The notes under the pieces: generated by a model
The model's input: the letters and a program-made list of their open reading frames with translations, nothing else
Told to the model about the DNA's origin: nothing
The model's database searches: none
From: Ipomoea triloba
Taxonomy: Eukaryota > Streptophyta > Magnoliopsida > Solanales > Convolvulaceae
Assembly: GCF_003576645.1 (NCBI RefSeq)
Contig: NC_044920.1
Location: 18,578,529 to 18,642,528, forward strand
Reading direction: 5' to 3'
Length of the DNA stretch: 64,000 nucleotides
Shown here: piece by piece, positions 11,805 through 23,650 of the stretch
Numbering within the stretch: the stretch's first letter is position 1
Layout of the letters: each line of letters opens with the position of its first letter
Translations under genes and position numbers: made by a program

Positions 11805-12660
11805 TGAATTTCAGTATACAAATATTTTATTTCGTTTTAAAAATGACATGATAATGAAGGCAACCCAATTAAATTGAAATCACAATTCAAGTAATTATAT
11901 TAAACTTTGTAAAATCTTTCTATTCATGAAATTTTCAACTAGATTATGTCAAATCTAATTTTATGTTATTCCAATTTTGGTTTTCTTTAGTTCCAGTTTT
12001 GCTTTTGTTTGGTAATGAACTTGTAAATTTGGTAATGGTTTGTCAAGCTATGTTACTGGCAAACCATTTCCAACATACCACAACCACTTGCATATGCACA
12101 TTCAACATAACCATTTCCTAACATAAAACTACCACTTGCATTGGCACATTCAACATAATTGTTCACAACATAACACTACCACTTGCATTCAACATAGCCA
12201 TTTCCAACAAAACAAACACAGTGCTTTCACCTTATGGGAGCATACACACATTCTTGCCTTTACCTAATCTCTCACCTAAGCTCTCATTGCTACCTACAAC
12301 TAAAAAAGTAATTAGCAGTACAATAAAAGCTACAACAAGCATCATGGATGTACATTTTCTACTCCTATAATTATCCTTCATTTCTTCCATTCTCAACTTG
12401 GCCTTTAACATTGCAATTTTTCTTCATTTTTGTTAACCCTCTTCAATAACCAGGGTACTATCCTCTTTGACCTAGGGCACATTGGGGGATCATACCACCT
12501 CACAAATCCACGTGAATAATCTTGAAAATTGTGAAATTGACACAAAACTACAATTATTCCCGGTCAGTGCAAGCTGAAAAAAAAATACGAATGCAAAAAG
12601 TCCATAGAAAAATTAACCATTCAAAAAATTTATAAAAATTAGTTAAACTACTAACATTAC
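11805..12660. repeat. Segmental repeat, copy 2 (partner at 2755-3630)
   Basis: Diverged second copy of the block described at 2755-3630, in the same orientation. The MITE at 11543-11780 lies immediately to its left, so the empty-site sequence can be compared with the related stretch near 46535. Confidence 0.75.
12265..12535 (-). pseudogene. GRF-type zinc-finger protein remnant, copy 2
   Basis: Same minus-strand remnant as at 3230-3515: a GFVRWYDPPMC-like segment near 12515-12480, a basic linker, and a hydrophobic C-terminal tail whose frame is intact in this copy (TGATGCTTGTTGTAGCTTTT on the minus strand). The first half of the zinc finger is missing and stops are present. Confidence 0.5.
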
Positions 12661-12901
12661 ATCTTTAACATTCCCAATATCTCCTACCTGGATTCTCATT
12701 TGTCCATGATGTCTTCAAACCCATTTCTTGTCCACATTTGCATTGTTGAATTGAAATCCATTCCCCATACAAGTAGCACATCCTCATTCTAGTCTAAGAA
12801 CTCAAAGAATTAGAGCTTTCTCCTTTGTATCTTTTCATTGGATCTCAATGTTTAACGATGAGATATTCTAGCTGTTAATGGAAGAAAGATTTAGGTCTCC
12901 A
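12661..12901. other. Intergenic flank of the gypsy solo LTR
   Basis: About 240 bp of unassigned sequence ending in the 5-bp target duplication CTCCA (12897-12901) of the solo LTR. A short minus-strand stretch looks coding-like but is not identifiable. Confidence 0.4.
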
Positions 12902-15900
12902 TGTGACCCCTCGCCTATTCCGATAAGTTTAGAGTTCGAAAAATATTTTTAAGCTACGATATTTACGAAATGGTCTCTGTTACTTCAAGAGGATTTTTTT
13001 TTTTAGTAAGGAAAGTTATTAATAAGTGACGATTTACGTACCGGTCACGAACCGTAAAATTTTAAGGACGTATATACAGTTCGAATTTTCCTAGAAAATG
13101 GATTATTAAGCATGATACGATTACGCGTGAGCTTCCGACTCAGTTCAGTGAAAAAAATTAGACGAACTGTAAGAGTGAAATTTGCTACGGACTTCGTACC
13201 TATATTTCGCGAGATACCGAAAAATTTCCAATTCTAGTGATTATCGACGGGATTAATTTTAGGATAATTTTGGTGTTAGGATTTTCCCGAATTAAGCTAT
13301 AATCCTCCGAACTTTTATCTGATTTAACCCCAAACTGTCAAATAGATATTTCTCTTCAAGAGCCACCATGAGGAGTTGACATGTGGCACTCCTAATTACC
13401 ACATGATGAGTTCATTAATGGTGTGTCATATGAAGTATGGGAATGTTGCACTTGTTTCTTAAACTTCAAGCAAAGCTCATCATCATCCTCATCATCATCT
13501 CTCTCATCTCCCACACACACACATTTTCGAAATAGCATAAGGAAAAAAAGAAGAGAGAAAAGAGCTTAGTCTTCCACTTGTGATCAAGAATTCCTAAGCA
13601 TCCCTTCAACTCAAGTGTTCTAGTATAGGTAAGACTTTGGTTTTGTTCGGTTAAATCCTTCCTAGAACTTAAGTGTAAACTAAAGGTTCATGAAAATATT
13701 GTTATTATGGTGATTTTGTTTAGGATCTTTGGTGAAAGGTTCAAAGGAGGAAATCATCCACTTTCTACGGTTTTAAAATCTTCTTGGGAGGTAAGGAATC
13801 CCTTAAGTCGGTTCAATCACTTGGAGGTGAACAAATGCTAGTAAATTATATGACTAGGAATTTTTACGTGGAAATTATGTGTTAAGTTCGTGGATCTACA
13901 AGTTAGCCTAAGAAACTACACTTTGGAATTTTTGGTAATTTTTGTATACATGTTCATAGCTAATTTATGCATGTATATGTTGAATTTATGCCCATATAGG
14001 CTTATACTTGTGAAAATAGTGAAAAGAAATCAGGATAGATTCTGGCAGTAACTTCCGAGATTTATTGGGAAAAATTGGTAAGGTATTTTGATCCTATTTT
14101 TTTTTAGACATGTAGTTCTATAAGTGTAGAACCTGCATATAAAATTTCATAATGATCGGAGTAGTATAAGTATGGTTTTCGAATTTTTCTCCAAAACTGG
14201 TCCAGAGAGAAAATAATTCTGGACAGCACACTGCCGAGGGCAAAAATGGACTTTTCTGTGTTTATTCGCTGATCAAAATGACCAAAACTTTTTATGGACA
14301 TCAAGTACTATAAGTTGGGGTTCTACCATAAAAATTTCAAGTGAAAAAGAGTTCGGGAACTATCTTTAACGGCTCAATCTTTCGGACTGCGCCAAGCTGA
14401 AATTTCTGGCAGATTCGGGTGGACGCGGCCTTGGACGCGCGTCCATCGACGCCCAGAGTTACGGCGTCACGGCCGAAAGGCCGGACGCGGACACGGACGC
14501 GCGTCCGCTGCGCGTCCATGGGCGCCCAGTTTCGGCGCCATTTACCGAACGTGCGGACACGGCTCGGACGCACGCGTCCGCAGCTGCGGCCAACCGCGAG
14601 TCCGTGCGACGCGGCCTCGTTTTCGACTTGTTTGACCAAAATTTTCCCCGATGTTTTTAATCCCGAGTGTTATGATGTTTGAAAGGCCTACGGGCAAAAG
14701 AGATCTATTTTTGAAAGAAATATCTGTTTTGGAAAAATTATGTACATCACTTTAGAAGAAAATATTGTTGTTGAGAAATAAGTACAACTCTTGTAACTTG
14801 AGGAATTGTGTTGGAAAGCCTATGAGTAAATAAAAATGTTTATAAAACTTACGTCGAAAGAACGTATGCTATTTTGGTAAACAGGTTGTCAAAACCTTAT
14901 TTTTGAGGAAAATACTACTTTTAAGGAGTGAGTACATTACGTGAGAAAAACGAGAAAATGACGATTGAAAAGCCTGCGGGCACTGAGAGTATTTTGAAAA
15001 TCCTTCTTGGGCTGATGAGATAGCCGATTTCAACTATTGGACTCAAATGAGAAATATGTCCAAAAGAAATGATTTGAGAAAGAAAAACGGAAGGAAGAAT
15101 CATGTTTTCAAACCCTTAGTTTCTAAAGCGAGTTGAGGAGGACATTGATTGACCCACGGGTGGCTTTAAGTGTCATGGCCCAGTGGTCGTTGTGGATATT
15201 GTATGACCAGTTCATACTGCAGGGCGAAGTCTATTCGTCGATATGTTATAGTGTATGACCAGTTCATACTGCAGGGCGAAGTCTATTCGCCGGGTACTAT
15301 ATAACTCGTAGGATGAGGTATTCCTATGGGGGTGTGCACACTTAAGGTATAGTTACTCCAGAAGTCCGGGTAGGTGTAGTTTTTATGGACCTAGCTGGGC
15401 CAGCTAGGAATCATTTTAACGAACCTTACGTCCAGGGGATCAGTGTTAGACCGGGTGATGACCACTGAACCCGAGTTCGATGATCCAAGTGGTCAGAGTG
15501 GGAGTTATGAGAATGCTCCAAAGGCCTCACGCTTACTAAGAAGAAACTAAGGAAGTTTTAAAGATGAGAAAAGAGTTACTCTGTAACGACTTGAGAAGGA
15601 AATGATTCTATCCAAAATGTGACGAATTTTGAGCACGGAAATGTGCTGTTGAACCTCCTTTTGAGTTAAAATGAGGGAACTACTGGAAACGAAATATTTT
15701 ACAAACTTGTCTGAAAAATAGAAAAATGTGTTTTAAGTGGAAATGATGCCGGTACCTTTATATGAGAAAAGTTTACGTGTTGAGTTAGCTTTACGCCTTA
15801 TATTATATTATCTACTATTGATAACCTGATTGCAGGTAGAGCTATAACTCGTGGGTAAATTTTACAACTTACAAATTATTATATTTTCGAAACCTTTGTC

Positions 15901-16315
15901 TACTTTTGAGTGACAATGGATTTCCTTACTTAGCCGTCGTGCTAACTACACTTCATTGTGTACCTTATCAGATGAAGTCTAGCGTGGGTATGCCCCTGCC
16001 TCTGTTTCTGATCCTCCAGCTCTGGCTCATGCTTCTGTCCCAGTTGTACTCCTGATCCCGTTCCTATCCCTGTTCAATCAGTGGTACCCATTTTGGTCTC
16101 CTGCCTTCGTTAATCCGTTATGCCTCAAGAGAAAAGTCAAGTCTGACCTTTTTGTACATATCTTTTGTAGCCATGGTAGTACTAACATGGCTAGTAAGAA
16201 CGGGAATAGTCCAAACTCTTTGTTGATGGGCTGTAAGAAACTCTTATATATATATGTACATCCGTGGCTAGTATAGCTACTCTTTTGCTGCATGTATATA
16301 AGATTATGTTGGATT
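12902..16315. mobile_element. Ty3/gypsy solo LTR, left part
   Basis: Starts TGTGACCCCTCGCCTATTCC, like Tekay/Del-type plant LTRs. It continues after the inserted copia element at 31209-31356, where it ends CCGGGGTGTTACA. Direct repeats CTCCA flank the whole (12897-12901 and 31357-31361). Net length without the insertion is about 3557 bp. No gag or pol is present, so this is a single LTR left by recombination. It contains a GC-rich inverted-repeat-rich patch (about 14415-14620, many GGACGCG words) and a 52-bp tandem repeat near 15201. Strand is not certain. The open frames over 14337-14682 are a by-product of the GC patch. Confidence 0.8.
15201..15300. repeat. 52-bp tandem repeat inside the gypsy LTR
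   Basis: GTATGACCAGTTCATACTGC and the following CAGGGCGAAGTCTATTCG occur at 15201 and again at 15253, a period of 52 bp. Each copy begins with a short palindrome (GTATGA...TCATAC). Confidence 0.85.
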
Positions 16316-17167
16316 TGTTAGGAACATCATGTAATAGGTTTTGATGATACCAACTGTTAAGTAAGAATCCCCAAGTCTCGATTCATAGGCAAAACAATGT
16401 AAGTTCGATAAGTAAACTAAGAGCGAAAATACAACCGGGTAATTTGAGCTCAACTCGGGAAATATTTAAGCTTAAGGTAAACTTGTTTGAACAACTTAGA
16501 AGTTTTCGTGTTGTAAGCAAACAGATAGATCAGAAGCAGGCACGAGACAACTCTGGAGGAATAAGGGTCTACGAGACATCAACTAAGTCTCGAGACACAA
16601 GCCAAGTTCGAGAGGTAAGGACCTCTCGATATACCTATCGAGTTCGAGACGTAAAGAATATTCGAGAGATAGACCTCTCGATACATGGGATTGAAACATC
16701 AAGTGGTCGAGACATCTTTTATGGTCTCGATAAACCGGCACTTCTCCAAGAGGCTGAATGTTAGTCAACATGTGCAGATAAAATACTCTAAGTTTGGAGA
16801 AGAAGAATATCATGGAGATAAAATATTGAAGAGGTGCTGAGCGGGAGGTTTCAAAATGGACGGAAGTGGATGACACGTCAGACCTCCACCACAAACGGTC
16901 AAGAAGTGCACCAATCCTGAAGTGGTCAGATTCCCCAAACAAGGAATGATGGGAACATAAAAAGAGTAACTTTATCCAAAAGAAGCAAGTGAAGCATGAA
17001 CTCAAGAAAGTGGAATATGGAATATTCACTACAAAACAAAAGGCTCAAGTTACAAGACCACTACTCCATGAAAAATGCTGAAATTGTGCAAAGACCCATG
17101 TTCGGCGTGGGAGACCAATTTCAAACGGAATAGTTTTCCCTCCAACGGAACTATTCTTCTACTCTCA

Positions 17168-17174
17168 TATATAA
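17168..17174 (+). promoter_or_regulatory. TATA box of the 5' LTR
   Basis: TATATAA in the context CTCATATATAAGGACG. It would start transcripts about 30 bp downstream and so marks the U3/R boundary near 17200. It is conserved in the 3' LTR (about 30011). Confidence 0.6.
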
Positions 17175-17434
17175 GGACGTAAAGACACAGAAAAAAAAGG
17201 GGTTGTGAAAGAGGTCAAGAGGTTAACAAGAGGTGTCTGATAAAAACGTTCCAGTGCAAAGTGCTTAACTTGGAATATCATCCTGATATTCAATACAGCG
17301 AGAGAACACATCTTAGTGTTCGAAGAGAGTTACAAAGCTAAACTGTCATACATCCAGAAGGTGACCAAAGCTGCTCTACATCAAAGTTGATTCAACGATA
17401 GCTTGTGGTCAGATTGGAGATTGTTACATTCAAC

Positions 17435-17752
17435 TAGGTGGAGTAACTGGAAGCGGGGAGAAAAACCTGAGGGGAGGTGGAGTATCCTGGCTGCTGTCCG
17501 AGCGAAAGAAACCTGAGGCTTGACGCGGGCTTGGTGATCAAAGGTCAAGCGCTCGAGAGGTGGAGTAACTGGAAGCGGGGAGAAAAACCTGAGGAGAGGC
17601 GGAGTAACCTGGCTGCTGTCCGAGCGAAAGAAACCTGAGGCTTGACGCGGGCTTGGTGATCAAAGGTCAAGTGCTCGAGAGGTGGAGTAACTGGAAGCGG
17701 GGTGAAAAACCTGAGGCTTGAGGCGGGCTTGGTGATCAAAGCTCAAGCGCTC
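17435..17752 (+). repeat. 122-bp tandem repeat array in the 5' LTR
   Basis: About two and a half units, each with CTCGAGAGGTGGAGTAACTG, CCTGAGGAGAGGCGGAG, GCTGCTGTCCGAGCGAAAG and GACGCGGGCTTGGTGATC. The 3' LTR has two more units: the LTR length difference, 244 bp, is exactly 2 x 122. Confidence 0.9.
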
Positions 17753-18122
17753 GTCATTGTACTAAATAAGGGAAGTTTTTAGTGCAATCCTTCCAGGGAG
17801 TTTCTGGAAGAAGAGTGGACGTAGGCGGGTCGATCGAACCACTTAAAAATCTCTCTTGCATTTACTTTCTGTTTTTATCTCTCGCTAACTTCTCGATTGC
17901 ACTGCATATAATAACACCTCTCGAACTAACCCAAACTCGTGCTAACTAAAAAGGGGATAACTTTCCGCTGCGCATAAAACTTTGTCTTCACCTCGTGAGG
18001 TATCGAACCTAAACATCCTAAGTTCAATACACACGAGAGGTCGAAAAGATTTGCAAAATCTTATACAAGTCTATTCACCCCCCCCCTCTAGACTTGTACC
18101 CCATCCCCTTGGGACCAACAAT

Positions 18123-18134
18123 TGGTATCAGAGC
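18123..18134 (+). promoter_or_regulatory. Primer binding site
   Basis: TGGTATCAGAGC, complementary to the 3' end of initiator methionine tRNA, two bases after the 5' LTR end. Standard for plant copia elements. Confidence 0.95.
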
Positions 18135-18233
18135 AAGTTCTCTGATCGATATAAACCTTTGTTTATATTGCCTAGAGATCCTTCTTTGAAAAATCTTCTT
18201 AAATATTTTCAAAGCACGAGATAATTTTTCAAT

Positions 18234-20471
18234 ATGGACAGCATGTTGTCGAGACATCTTCTCTTTGATCTTAGCAGGTTTGACGACTGGAAAACACGCA
18301 TGCTTGCGTACTTATCAGCCCTCCATGATGAGATGGCCGAGGTTATAACTTCTGGACCAGTCAAGATCCTAATGGTTAATACTGCTGCAGTTCAAACCAG
18401 AGATACACCAAAGTATGTCCCCAAACCTAGGGAAGAATGGTCAAGTGATGATAGGAAGAGAAACAACTTGGACAACATTGCCAAGGACATTCTCTTCAGA
18501 GCCATAGATGAAACCATCTTTCCAAAAGTGAGGAAGTGCAAAACGGCAAAAGAGGTATGGGATACTTTGATGTTAATTGGTGAAGGTGACGAACAGGAAA
18601 AGGAAAACAAGCTCACCGTGGCCATGAAGAAGTTCGAAGACTTCAAGATGAAGCCAGGAGAGAGCATCGACAGCATGGAGTCTCGGTTCATGAAGCTCAC
18701 AACCGAGATCAGTGACCTTGAAAAGGAGATCCCACAAAAGGAGCTGAACCTGAAGGTCTTACGTGGCCTCACTAAGGAGTGGGAAGTAAAGGTGATCACG
18801 ATGAGAGATCACCGAGATCTGAAGGAAACCACAACAGACAAACTCTTCCGGGATCTCAAAGCCTTCGAGTTCGAGATGTTCCCAAGAGATGAGGACATTG
18901 TGGATCGACGAAACGTAGCACTTGTTGCTGAGCAACCATCCACATCTTCAAGGTCAGACTCTAATCCTATGAATGTTATGTCTGACGAACAGTTTGCTCT
19001 CTTTGTGAGAAAGTTCAGGAAATACATGAAGATGAACCAGGAGAGCAACAAAAGTTCACCTTCCTCCTCAAGAAGGAAAAATGAGAGATATCCATCCAGA
19101 AGGACGGAGGAGGAAAATCAGGGTCTATGCTACAACTGTAGAAGACCGAGACATTTCAAGGCCGAATGCCCTTACCCACTAGTAAGCAAGCATCAGGGCC
19201 AAGAAGGCAAGGATTCCAAGAGAATAGAGGAATCCAGGGAGAAGCCAACACAAGGTGGCTTCAAAGGATCATCAAAGACGTATCAGCGCAGGAAGGCGCT
19301 TGTTGCTGAAGAATTCGAGAGGACAATCGAGGAGTCCGAGACGTCGAGCTCCAGCGAAAGCAGCAGCAGCTCAGAGGATGAGAGGGGGCTCATCTGCTTA
19401 TACACCGAGGAAGAGGAGAATCAATGCCTAATGGCCATTGACAACGAGGTAACCTCTACTCCTACATCTCGCTGCTCTACTTCTACCTCTCGTTGTTCTT
19501 CATTTAAAAGCGATGAGGACCCCTTCGAGATGTTGGAATCGCTCAGAAGGAACCTTAACATCGCCAATAGCACTCATGCTAGAGTGATGGATGAAAACAG
19601 CAAGCTAACTGCTGAAAGAGATATGCTTAAGAACGTCTCGAAAGAGAATTTGGAGCTGACTCTCAAAGTAAGTGAGTTAGAAGCCAAAGTAATCCTACTA
19701 TCTGAAGAGTGCAAAGCTCGAGAGACGAGAGAGCTTAATCTTCGAAAGGTCATAGCATCATACACTAATTCCTCCAAAGCTATGGAGAAAATGGTGGTTG
19801 ATCACAGACCTACAAGTGATAGAACCGGTCTAGGGTTCCATCAAGACCATTTCTCGAGAGATAAACAGACCAATGGTTTGGGAACTTCAAGAAATGGAGG
19901 ATCTCAACCCAAACCAAATAAAGGTCATAAAGGACCAACAGAAAAGACCAGAGTAGCTATTCATAAACCGTCCCTATACACCAGCAATGGAAAGTATAGG
20001 AAAGCTACGAAGAATGGCCGGGTAAACAATATCGAGAGATCACCTTGCTATCTCTCGCAAGGCCATTCCAAGTACAAAAAGAGCTACACTCCATATAATG
20101 CACCTCAAGGCAAATATGGAAGGTCTGAGATCCACATAGTTAGGAACTCACGGATGGAGAAAGGAAGACTCTATCCATCTAGTGAGAATTGGTCATCAAA
20201 TCACAAGTTCTGGAAGAAACCTCACTTTCAGCAATTTCACATGACCAAACAGCGTATGAAAGGCATGGTGCATAAGCCGGTCGAAAAGTCTCTACCTAAG
20301 TTGATTTATGCACCAAAGAGGCCTAAAACCTTTGCTAGCATTCCTTATGATTATCAAACGTACGATGGCTACATTGCACCTAGGCCTGGAATAATGGGCA
20401 CAAGGTATAAATGGATGCCTAAACTCACTAACCCACCAGGACCCAAAGTTTGGGTACCTAAACTTGCTTAA
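18234..20471 (+). CDS. gag: Gag (SIRE-type copia)
   Basis: 745 residues from the first ATG after the PBS. Gag coats and packages element RNA in cytoplasmic particles. Residues about 15-220 form the copia Gag domain (FDDWKTRMLAYLSALHDEM, then a helical stretch with AKEVWDTL). A CCHC zinc knuckle CYNCRRPRHFKAEC is at residues 299-312. After that come Ser/Glu-rich acidic linkers, a predicted coiled coil around 430-520, and a basic Lys/Arg/Tyr-rich tail ending GPKVWVPKLA. This length is long for copia but normal for SIRE. It ends in TAA at 20469-20471 while pol is open in the -1 frame from 20462, so pol needs a frameshift in a ~10-nt window, splicing, or the frame was broken by mutation. Confidence 0.9.
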   Translation: MDSMLSRHLLFDLSRFDDWKTRMLAYLSALHDEMAEVITSGPVKILMVNTAAVQTRDTPKYVPKPREEWSSDDRKRNNLDNIAKDILFRAIDETIFPKVRKCKTAKEVWDTLMLIGEGDEQEKENKLTVAMKKFEDFKMKPGESIDSMESRFMKLTTEISDLEKEIPQKELNLKVLRGLTKEWEVKVITMRDHRDLKETTTDKLFRDLKAFEFEMFPRDEDIVDRRNVALVAEQPSTSSRSDSNPMNVMSDEQFALFVRKFRKYMKMNQESNKSSPSSSRRKNERYPSRRTEEENQGLCYNCRRPRHFKAECPYPLVSKHQGQEGKDSKRIEESREKPTQGGFKGSSKTYQRRKALVAEEFERTIEESETSSSSESSSSSEDERGLICLYTEEEENQCLMAIDNEVTSTPTSRCSTSTSRCSSFKSDEDPFEMLESLRRNLNIANSTHARVMDENSKLTAERDMLKNVSKENLELTLKVSELEAKVILLSEECKARETRELNLRKVIASYTNSSKAMEKMVVDHRPTSDRTGLGFHQDHFSRDKQTNGLGTSRNGGSQPKPNKGHKGPTEKTRVAIHKPSLYTSNGKYRKATKNGRVNNIERSPCYLSQGHSKYKKSYTPYNAPQGKYGRSEIHIVRNSRMEKGRLYPSSENWSSNHKFWKKPHFQQFHMTKQRMKGMVHKPVEKSLPKLIYAPKRPKTFASIPYDYQTYDGYIAPRPGIMGTRYKWMPKLTNPPGPKVWVPKLA

Positions 20472-20476
20472 TTTCC

Positions 20477-20758
20477 TTGCAGGACACCAGGGACGTGTGG
20501 TTCATTGACAGTGGATGTTCGAGACATATGACGGGAAATCTAACACTGCTAGAGAACATCCAACCTATCGAAGGTCCCTTGGTGACATTTGGCGACAACG
20601 AGAAGAAGGGACGCACAAAAGCTGTTGGTGAAATTCAAAAGAATGAGCTGGTTATTAAGGGAGTATCCTACGTTGAAGGGCTCAAGTTCAATCTCCTTAG
20701 TACAAGCCAGTTCTGTGACAAGGGCTACAAAGTTATCTTCACCAAAAGCAAATGCTAG
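20477..20758 (+). CDS. pol: Pol, N-terminal segment with aspartic protease
   Basis: In the -1 frame relative to gag. WFIDSGCSRHMTGN carries the protease catalytic Asp-Ser-Gly (residues 11-13 of this segment, 20507-20515). It is followed by the usual copia protease text (VTFGDNEKKGRTKAVG, LKFNLLSTSQFCDKGY). The protease cuts the polyprotein into working parts. There is no ATG; the frame is open from 20462. It stops at TAG 20756-20758, directly before the pre-integrase region in the same frame. The TAG is either a degenerating mutation or a readthrough site. Just upstream, TTTCCTTGCAG (to 20482) looks like a splice acceptor. Confidence 0.85.
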   Translation: MQDTRDVWFIDSGCSRHMTGNLTLLENIQPIEGPLVTFGDNEKKGRTKAVGEIQKNELVIKGVSYVEGLKFNLLSTSQFCDKGYKVIFTKSKC

Positions 20759-20761
20759 ATT

Positions 20762-23650
20762 ATGAGCGAGGAATCTCTCGAAGTCGTCTTGGAAGCAGCA
20801 AGGAAAGGAAACATGTACATAGTGGATTGGAGGTCTGCAAAACCATCCCTATGTATGCTAGCAAGGAGCAAGGAAGACTTATGCTGGGATTGGCATAGTA
20901 AGCTTAGTCATCTGAACTTCAAGACTATCAACAAGCTTACTAAGAGGAACCTAGTGGAAGGACTGCCCAAAGTGACGTTTCGAAAGGATAAAATTTGTGA
21001 GGCATGTCAACGTTGCAAACAGATCAAATCCTCTTTCAAGAGCAAAGCCGAGACATCATCCACTAGACCATTAAGTCTTCTTCACATGGACTTATTTGGC
21101 CCAGTGGATCCACCCAGCATAAAGGGAAAGAAGTACACTCTTGTGGTAGTAGATGACTACACAAGATTCACATGGACCGTGTTCTTAACCAAGAAAAGTG
21201 AGACAAAAATTGCCCTGCCAAATCTCTTGAAGCAAGTTCAAGTTGAAAAGGATGTCTCGATACTAAAGATCCGGTCAGATCAAGGTGGAGAGTTCATAAA
21301 TCAAGTAATCGAGAGCTACTGCAACGAGAACGGGATTCATCATCAACTGTCAGCTGCTCGAACGCCTCAACAGAACGGGGTTGCTGAAAGAAGGAATAGA
21401 ACTCTCAAAGAAGCCGCAAGGACCATGCTCTCACAAGCCAACATATCACAAGGATTTTGGGCAGAAGCAATCAACACAGCGTGCTATACCCAAAATCGGT
21501 CCTTGATCGTGAAAGGAGTTGGAAAGACTCCATATGAGTTGTGGAATGAAAGAAAACCGAATGTAAGCCACTTCCACACATTCGGGTGCAAATGCTATAT
21601 CCACAACAATGGGAAGGCTCAACGAAGAACTTTTGAAGAAAAGGCAGATGATGGAGTATTTCTAGGATACTCATCAACAAGCAAAGCATTCAGAGTCTTC
21701 AACAAGCGGAGTTTAGTGGTTGAAGAGTCCATACATGTTACCTTTGATGAAAGGGCATCGACAGATCAACCATCAAAGACAACGGAAGCAGCTGAGGAAG
21801 ATCAGCCAGAGTCTATCGAGAGATCAAACTTACCTCTCGAAGACAAGCAGTCTATAGTTCGAGACGTAGCGGAACTCCAGTCAGAATCAGATGATGAAGA
21901 GTCTACCAAGAAGAAAGCTCCTGACTCAGTTGATCAAATCCAGATCATAGATGTTCAACCCACATCTCAACCTTCAACGGAAGCATCAACTGAGGAGCCA
22001 CAACCCAACCTAAGATGGTTGAAGAGTCACCCTGCTGATCAAGTGATTGGAGATGTACGTGACAGAGTTCAAACCAGATCAGCATACAGAGAAAGCATGT
22101 TTGCTTGCTTTCTATCTCAAATAGAGCCTAAGGTGATCGAAGAGGCTCTATGTGATCCAGATTGGGTGCAAGCCATGCAAGAGGAACTTCATCAGTTTGA
22201 ACGGAACGATGTTTGGGAACTAGTTCCGAGACCTCATCATCAGAATGTCATTGGTACAAAGTGGGTTTTCAGAAACAAGATGAATGAGGATGGAGTTATT
22301 GTTAGGAACAAGGCCAGACTTGTTGCCAAAGGCTACTGTCAGGAGGAAGGAATAGATTTTGATGAAACCTTCGCTCCAGTGGCACGTCTCGAAGCCATAC
22401 GCATCTTTCTCGCATATGCCGCCTTCAAAGACTTTAAGGTATATCAAATGGATGTCAAGAGCGCTTTTCTGAACGGACTTCTCGAAGAAGAGGTGTACGT
22501 TGAACAACCTCCGGGTTTCTTGAAGGACGTGGGAGCTGACAAAGTATACAAGTTGAAGAAGGCACTTTACGGCTTAAAACAAGCTCCGAGAGCTTGGTAT
22601 GATACCTTATCCTCTTTTCTACTTCAGTGTGGGTTCACCAAAGGCCTAGTGGACAAAACATTGTTTAGAATTAAGGACGGGGATCACATCTTATTGGTGC
22701 AAATCTATGTGGACGATATCATTTTTGGAAGCACCAATCCAGACTTGTGCGAGAAGTTCTCCAGGTTGATGAAAGGGAAGTTCGAGATGAGCATGATGGG
22801 AGAACTAAACTACTTCCTTGGATTACAAGTGAGACAGCTTAAGGAAGGTATCTTCATCAATCAGGAGAAATACACCAAGGATCTGCTCAGAAAATACAAT
22901 ATAGAAGGGAAATCCTCAGTCAAAGTACCCATGGGAACCTCTCTACGTATCGATGTCGACAGTGAAGGTCGAGAGGTCGATCAAACTACATATCGAGGTA
23001 TCATCGGATCTCTTCTTTATTTAACTGCCAGTAGACCAGATATATCCTTTGCAGTAGGTGTATGTGCTAGGTTTCAGGCAAGTCCTAAGGAAAGTCACTT
23101 AAATGCATCTAAAAAGATTCTTAGATATCTCAAAGGTACGCAAAGTGTTGGACTTTGGTATTCGAGAGGTGGATCTTTCGAACTTATGGGTTATTCAGAT
23201 GCGGACTTTGCCGGTTGTAAAATAGATCGAAAGAGCACATCAGGGACATGTCAGTTTCTAGGTGGAAGACTTGTCTCATGGTTTAGCAAGAAACAGCATT
23301 CGATAGCTACAAGCACCGCTGAGGCAGAATATGTAGCAGCTGGAAGTTGCTGTGCTCAGGTTTTATGGATGAAGCAACAATTACTGGATTATGGGGTTGA
23401 GTGTAAGGAGGTTAAGATCATGTGTGACAATACAAGTGCTATTGCCATCACCCACAATCCAGTGTTACATTCTAGAACAAAGCATATTGATATTAAGTAT
23501 CACTTCATCCGAGACCATGTTGAGAGGAAGGACATTATTTTGGAATATGTTGCAACGGAGGAGCAACTAGCAGATATTTTCACAAAAGCGTTATGTGAAA
23601 ATAGATTCTCTCAACTAAGGTTAGAATTGGGAATGATAGAATTGGAATGA
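20762..23650 (+). CDS. pol: Pol: integrase, reverse transcriptase, RNase H
   Basis: 962 codons, same frame as the protease segment. Pre-integrase zinc site: H45, H50, C79, C82. Integrase core: D110 (HMDLFGP), D173 (RSDQGGEF) and E209 (NGVAERRNR), the 35-residue spacing of DD35E. RT: begins near [17 protein letters not shown], with the catalytic YVDD at about residue 649 ([12 protein letters not shown]). RNase [30 protein letters not shown] and the [12 protein letters not shown] tail. All catalytic residues I can check are present. The integrase inserts element DNA; RT and RNase H copy the RNA. It is separated from the protease by a single stop. Confidence 0.93.
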   Translation: MSEESLEVVLEAARKGNMYIVDWRSAKPSLCMLARSKEDLCWDWHSKLSHLNFKTINKLTKRNLVEGLPKVTFRKDKICEACQRCKQIKSSFKSKAETSSTRPLSLLHMDLFGPVDPPSIKGKKYTLVVVDDYTRFTWTVFLTKKSETKIALPNLLKQVQVEKDVSILKIRSDQGGEFINQVIESYCNENGIHHQLSAARTPQQNGVAERRNRTLKEAARTMLSQANISQGFWAEAINTACYTQNRSLIVKGVGKTPYELWNERKPNVSHFHTFGCKCYIHNNGKAQRRTFEEKADDGVFLGYSSTSKAFRVFNKRSLVVEESIHVTFDERASTDQPSKTTEAAEEDQPESIERSNLPLEDKQSIVRDVAELQSESDDEESTKKKAPDSVDQIQIIDVQPTSQPSTEASTEEPQPNLRWLKSHPADQVIGDVRDRVQTRSAYRESMFACFLSQIEPKVIEEALCDPDWVQAMQEELHQFERNDVWELVPRPHHQNVIGTKWVFRNKMNEDGVIVRNKARLVAKGYCQEEGIDFDETFAPVARLEAIRIFLAYAAFKDFKVYQMDVKSAFLNGLLEEEVYVEQPPGFLKDVGADKVYKLKKALYGLKQAPRAWYDTLSSFLLQCGFTKGLVDKTLFRIKDGDHILLVQIYVDDIIFGSTNPDLCEKFSRLMKGKFEMSMMGELNYFLGLQVRQLKEGIFINQEKYTKDLLRKYNIEGKSSVKVPMGTSLRIDVDSEGREVDQTTYRGIIGSLLYLTASRPDISFAVGVCARFQASPKESHLNASKKILRYLKGTQSVGLWYSRGGSFELMGYSDADFAGCKIDRKSTSGTCQFLGGRLVSWFSKKQHSIATSTAEAEYVAAGSCCAQVLWMKQQLLDYGVECKEVKIMCDNTSAIAITHNPVLHSRTKHIDIKYHFIRDHVERKDIILEYVATEEQLADIFTKALCENRFSQLRLELGMIELE

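Larger units (their letters stand above)
16316..18120 (+). repeat. 5' LTR (1805 bp)
   Basis: Starts TGTTAGGAACATCATG and ends CCCCTTGGGACCAACA; the same sequence recurs at 29160-31208. It contains a TATA box near 17168, an array of 122-bp repeats at about 17435-17752, a C9 run (18078-18086), and many TCGAGAGG/CCTCTCGA words. The short open frame at 16444-16764 is present in both LTRs but has no coding features. Confidence 0.95.

Noticed and set aside
14337..14682. Overlapping frames of 87-100 codons on both strands in a GC-rich patch
   Set aside because: The patch is part of the gypsy LTR. GC-rich inverted repeats keep stops away on both strands; no start context or domain.
16444..17029. Frames of 106 (plus) and 148 (minus) codons, repeated at 29288-29873
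   Set aside because: They are present in both LTRs only because LTRs are identical. No domain; the area is the U3 promoter region.
17435..17752. Regularly spaced 122-bp repeats (also 30319-30841) as a CRISPR-like array
   Set aside because: Units are contiguous without unique spacers, in a plant retrotransposon LTR; plain tandem repeats.
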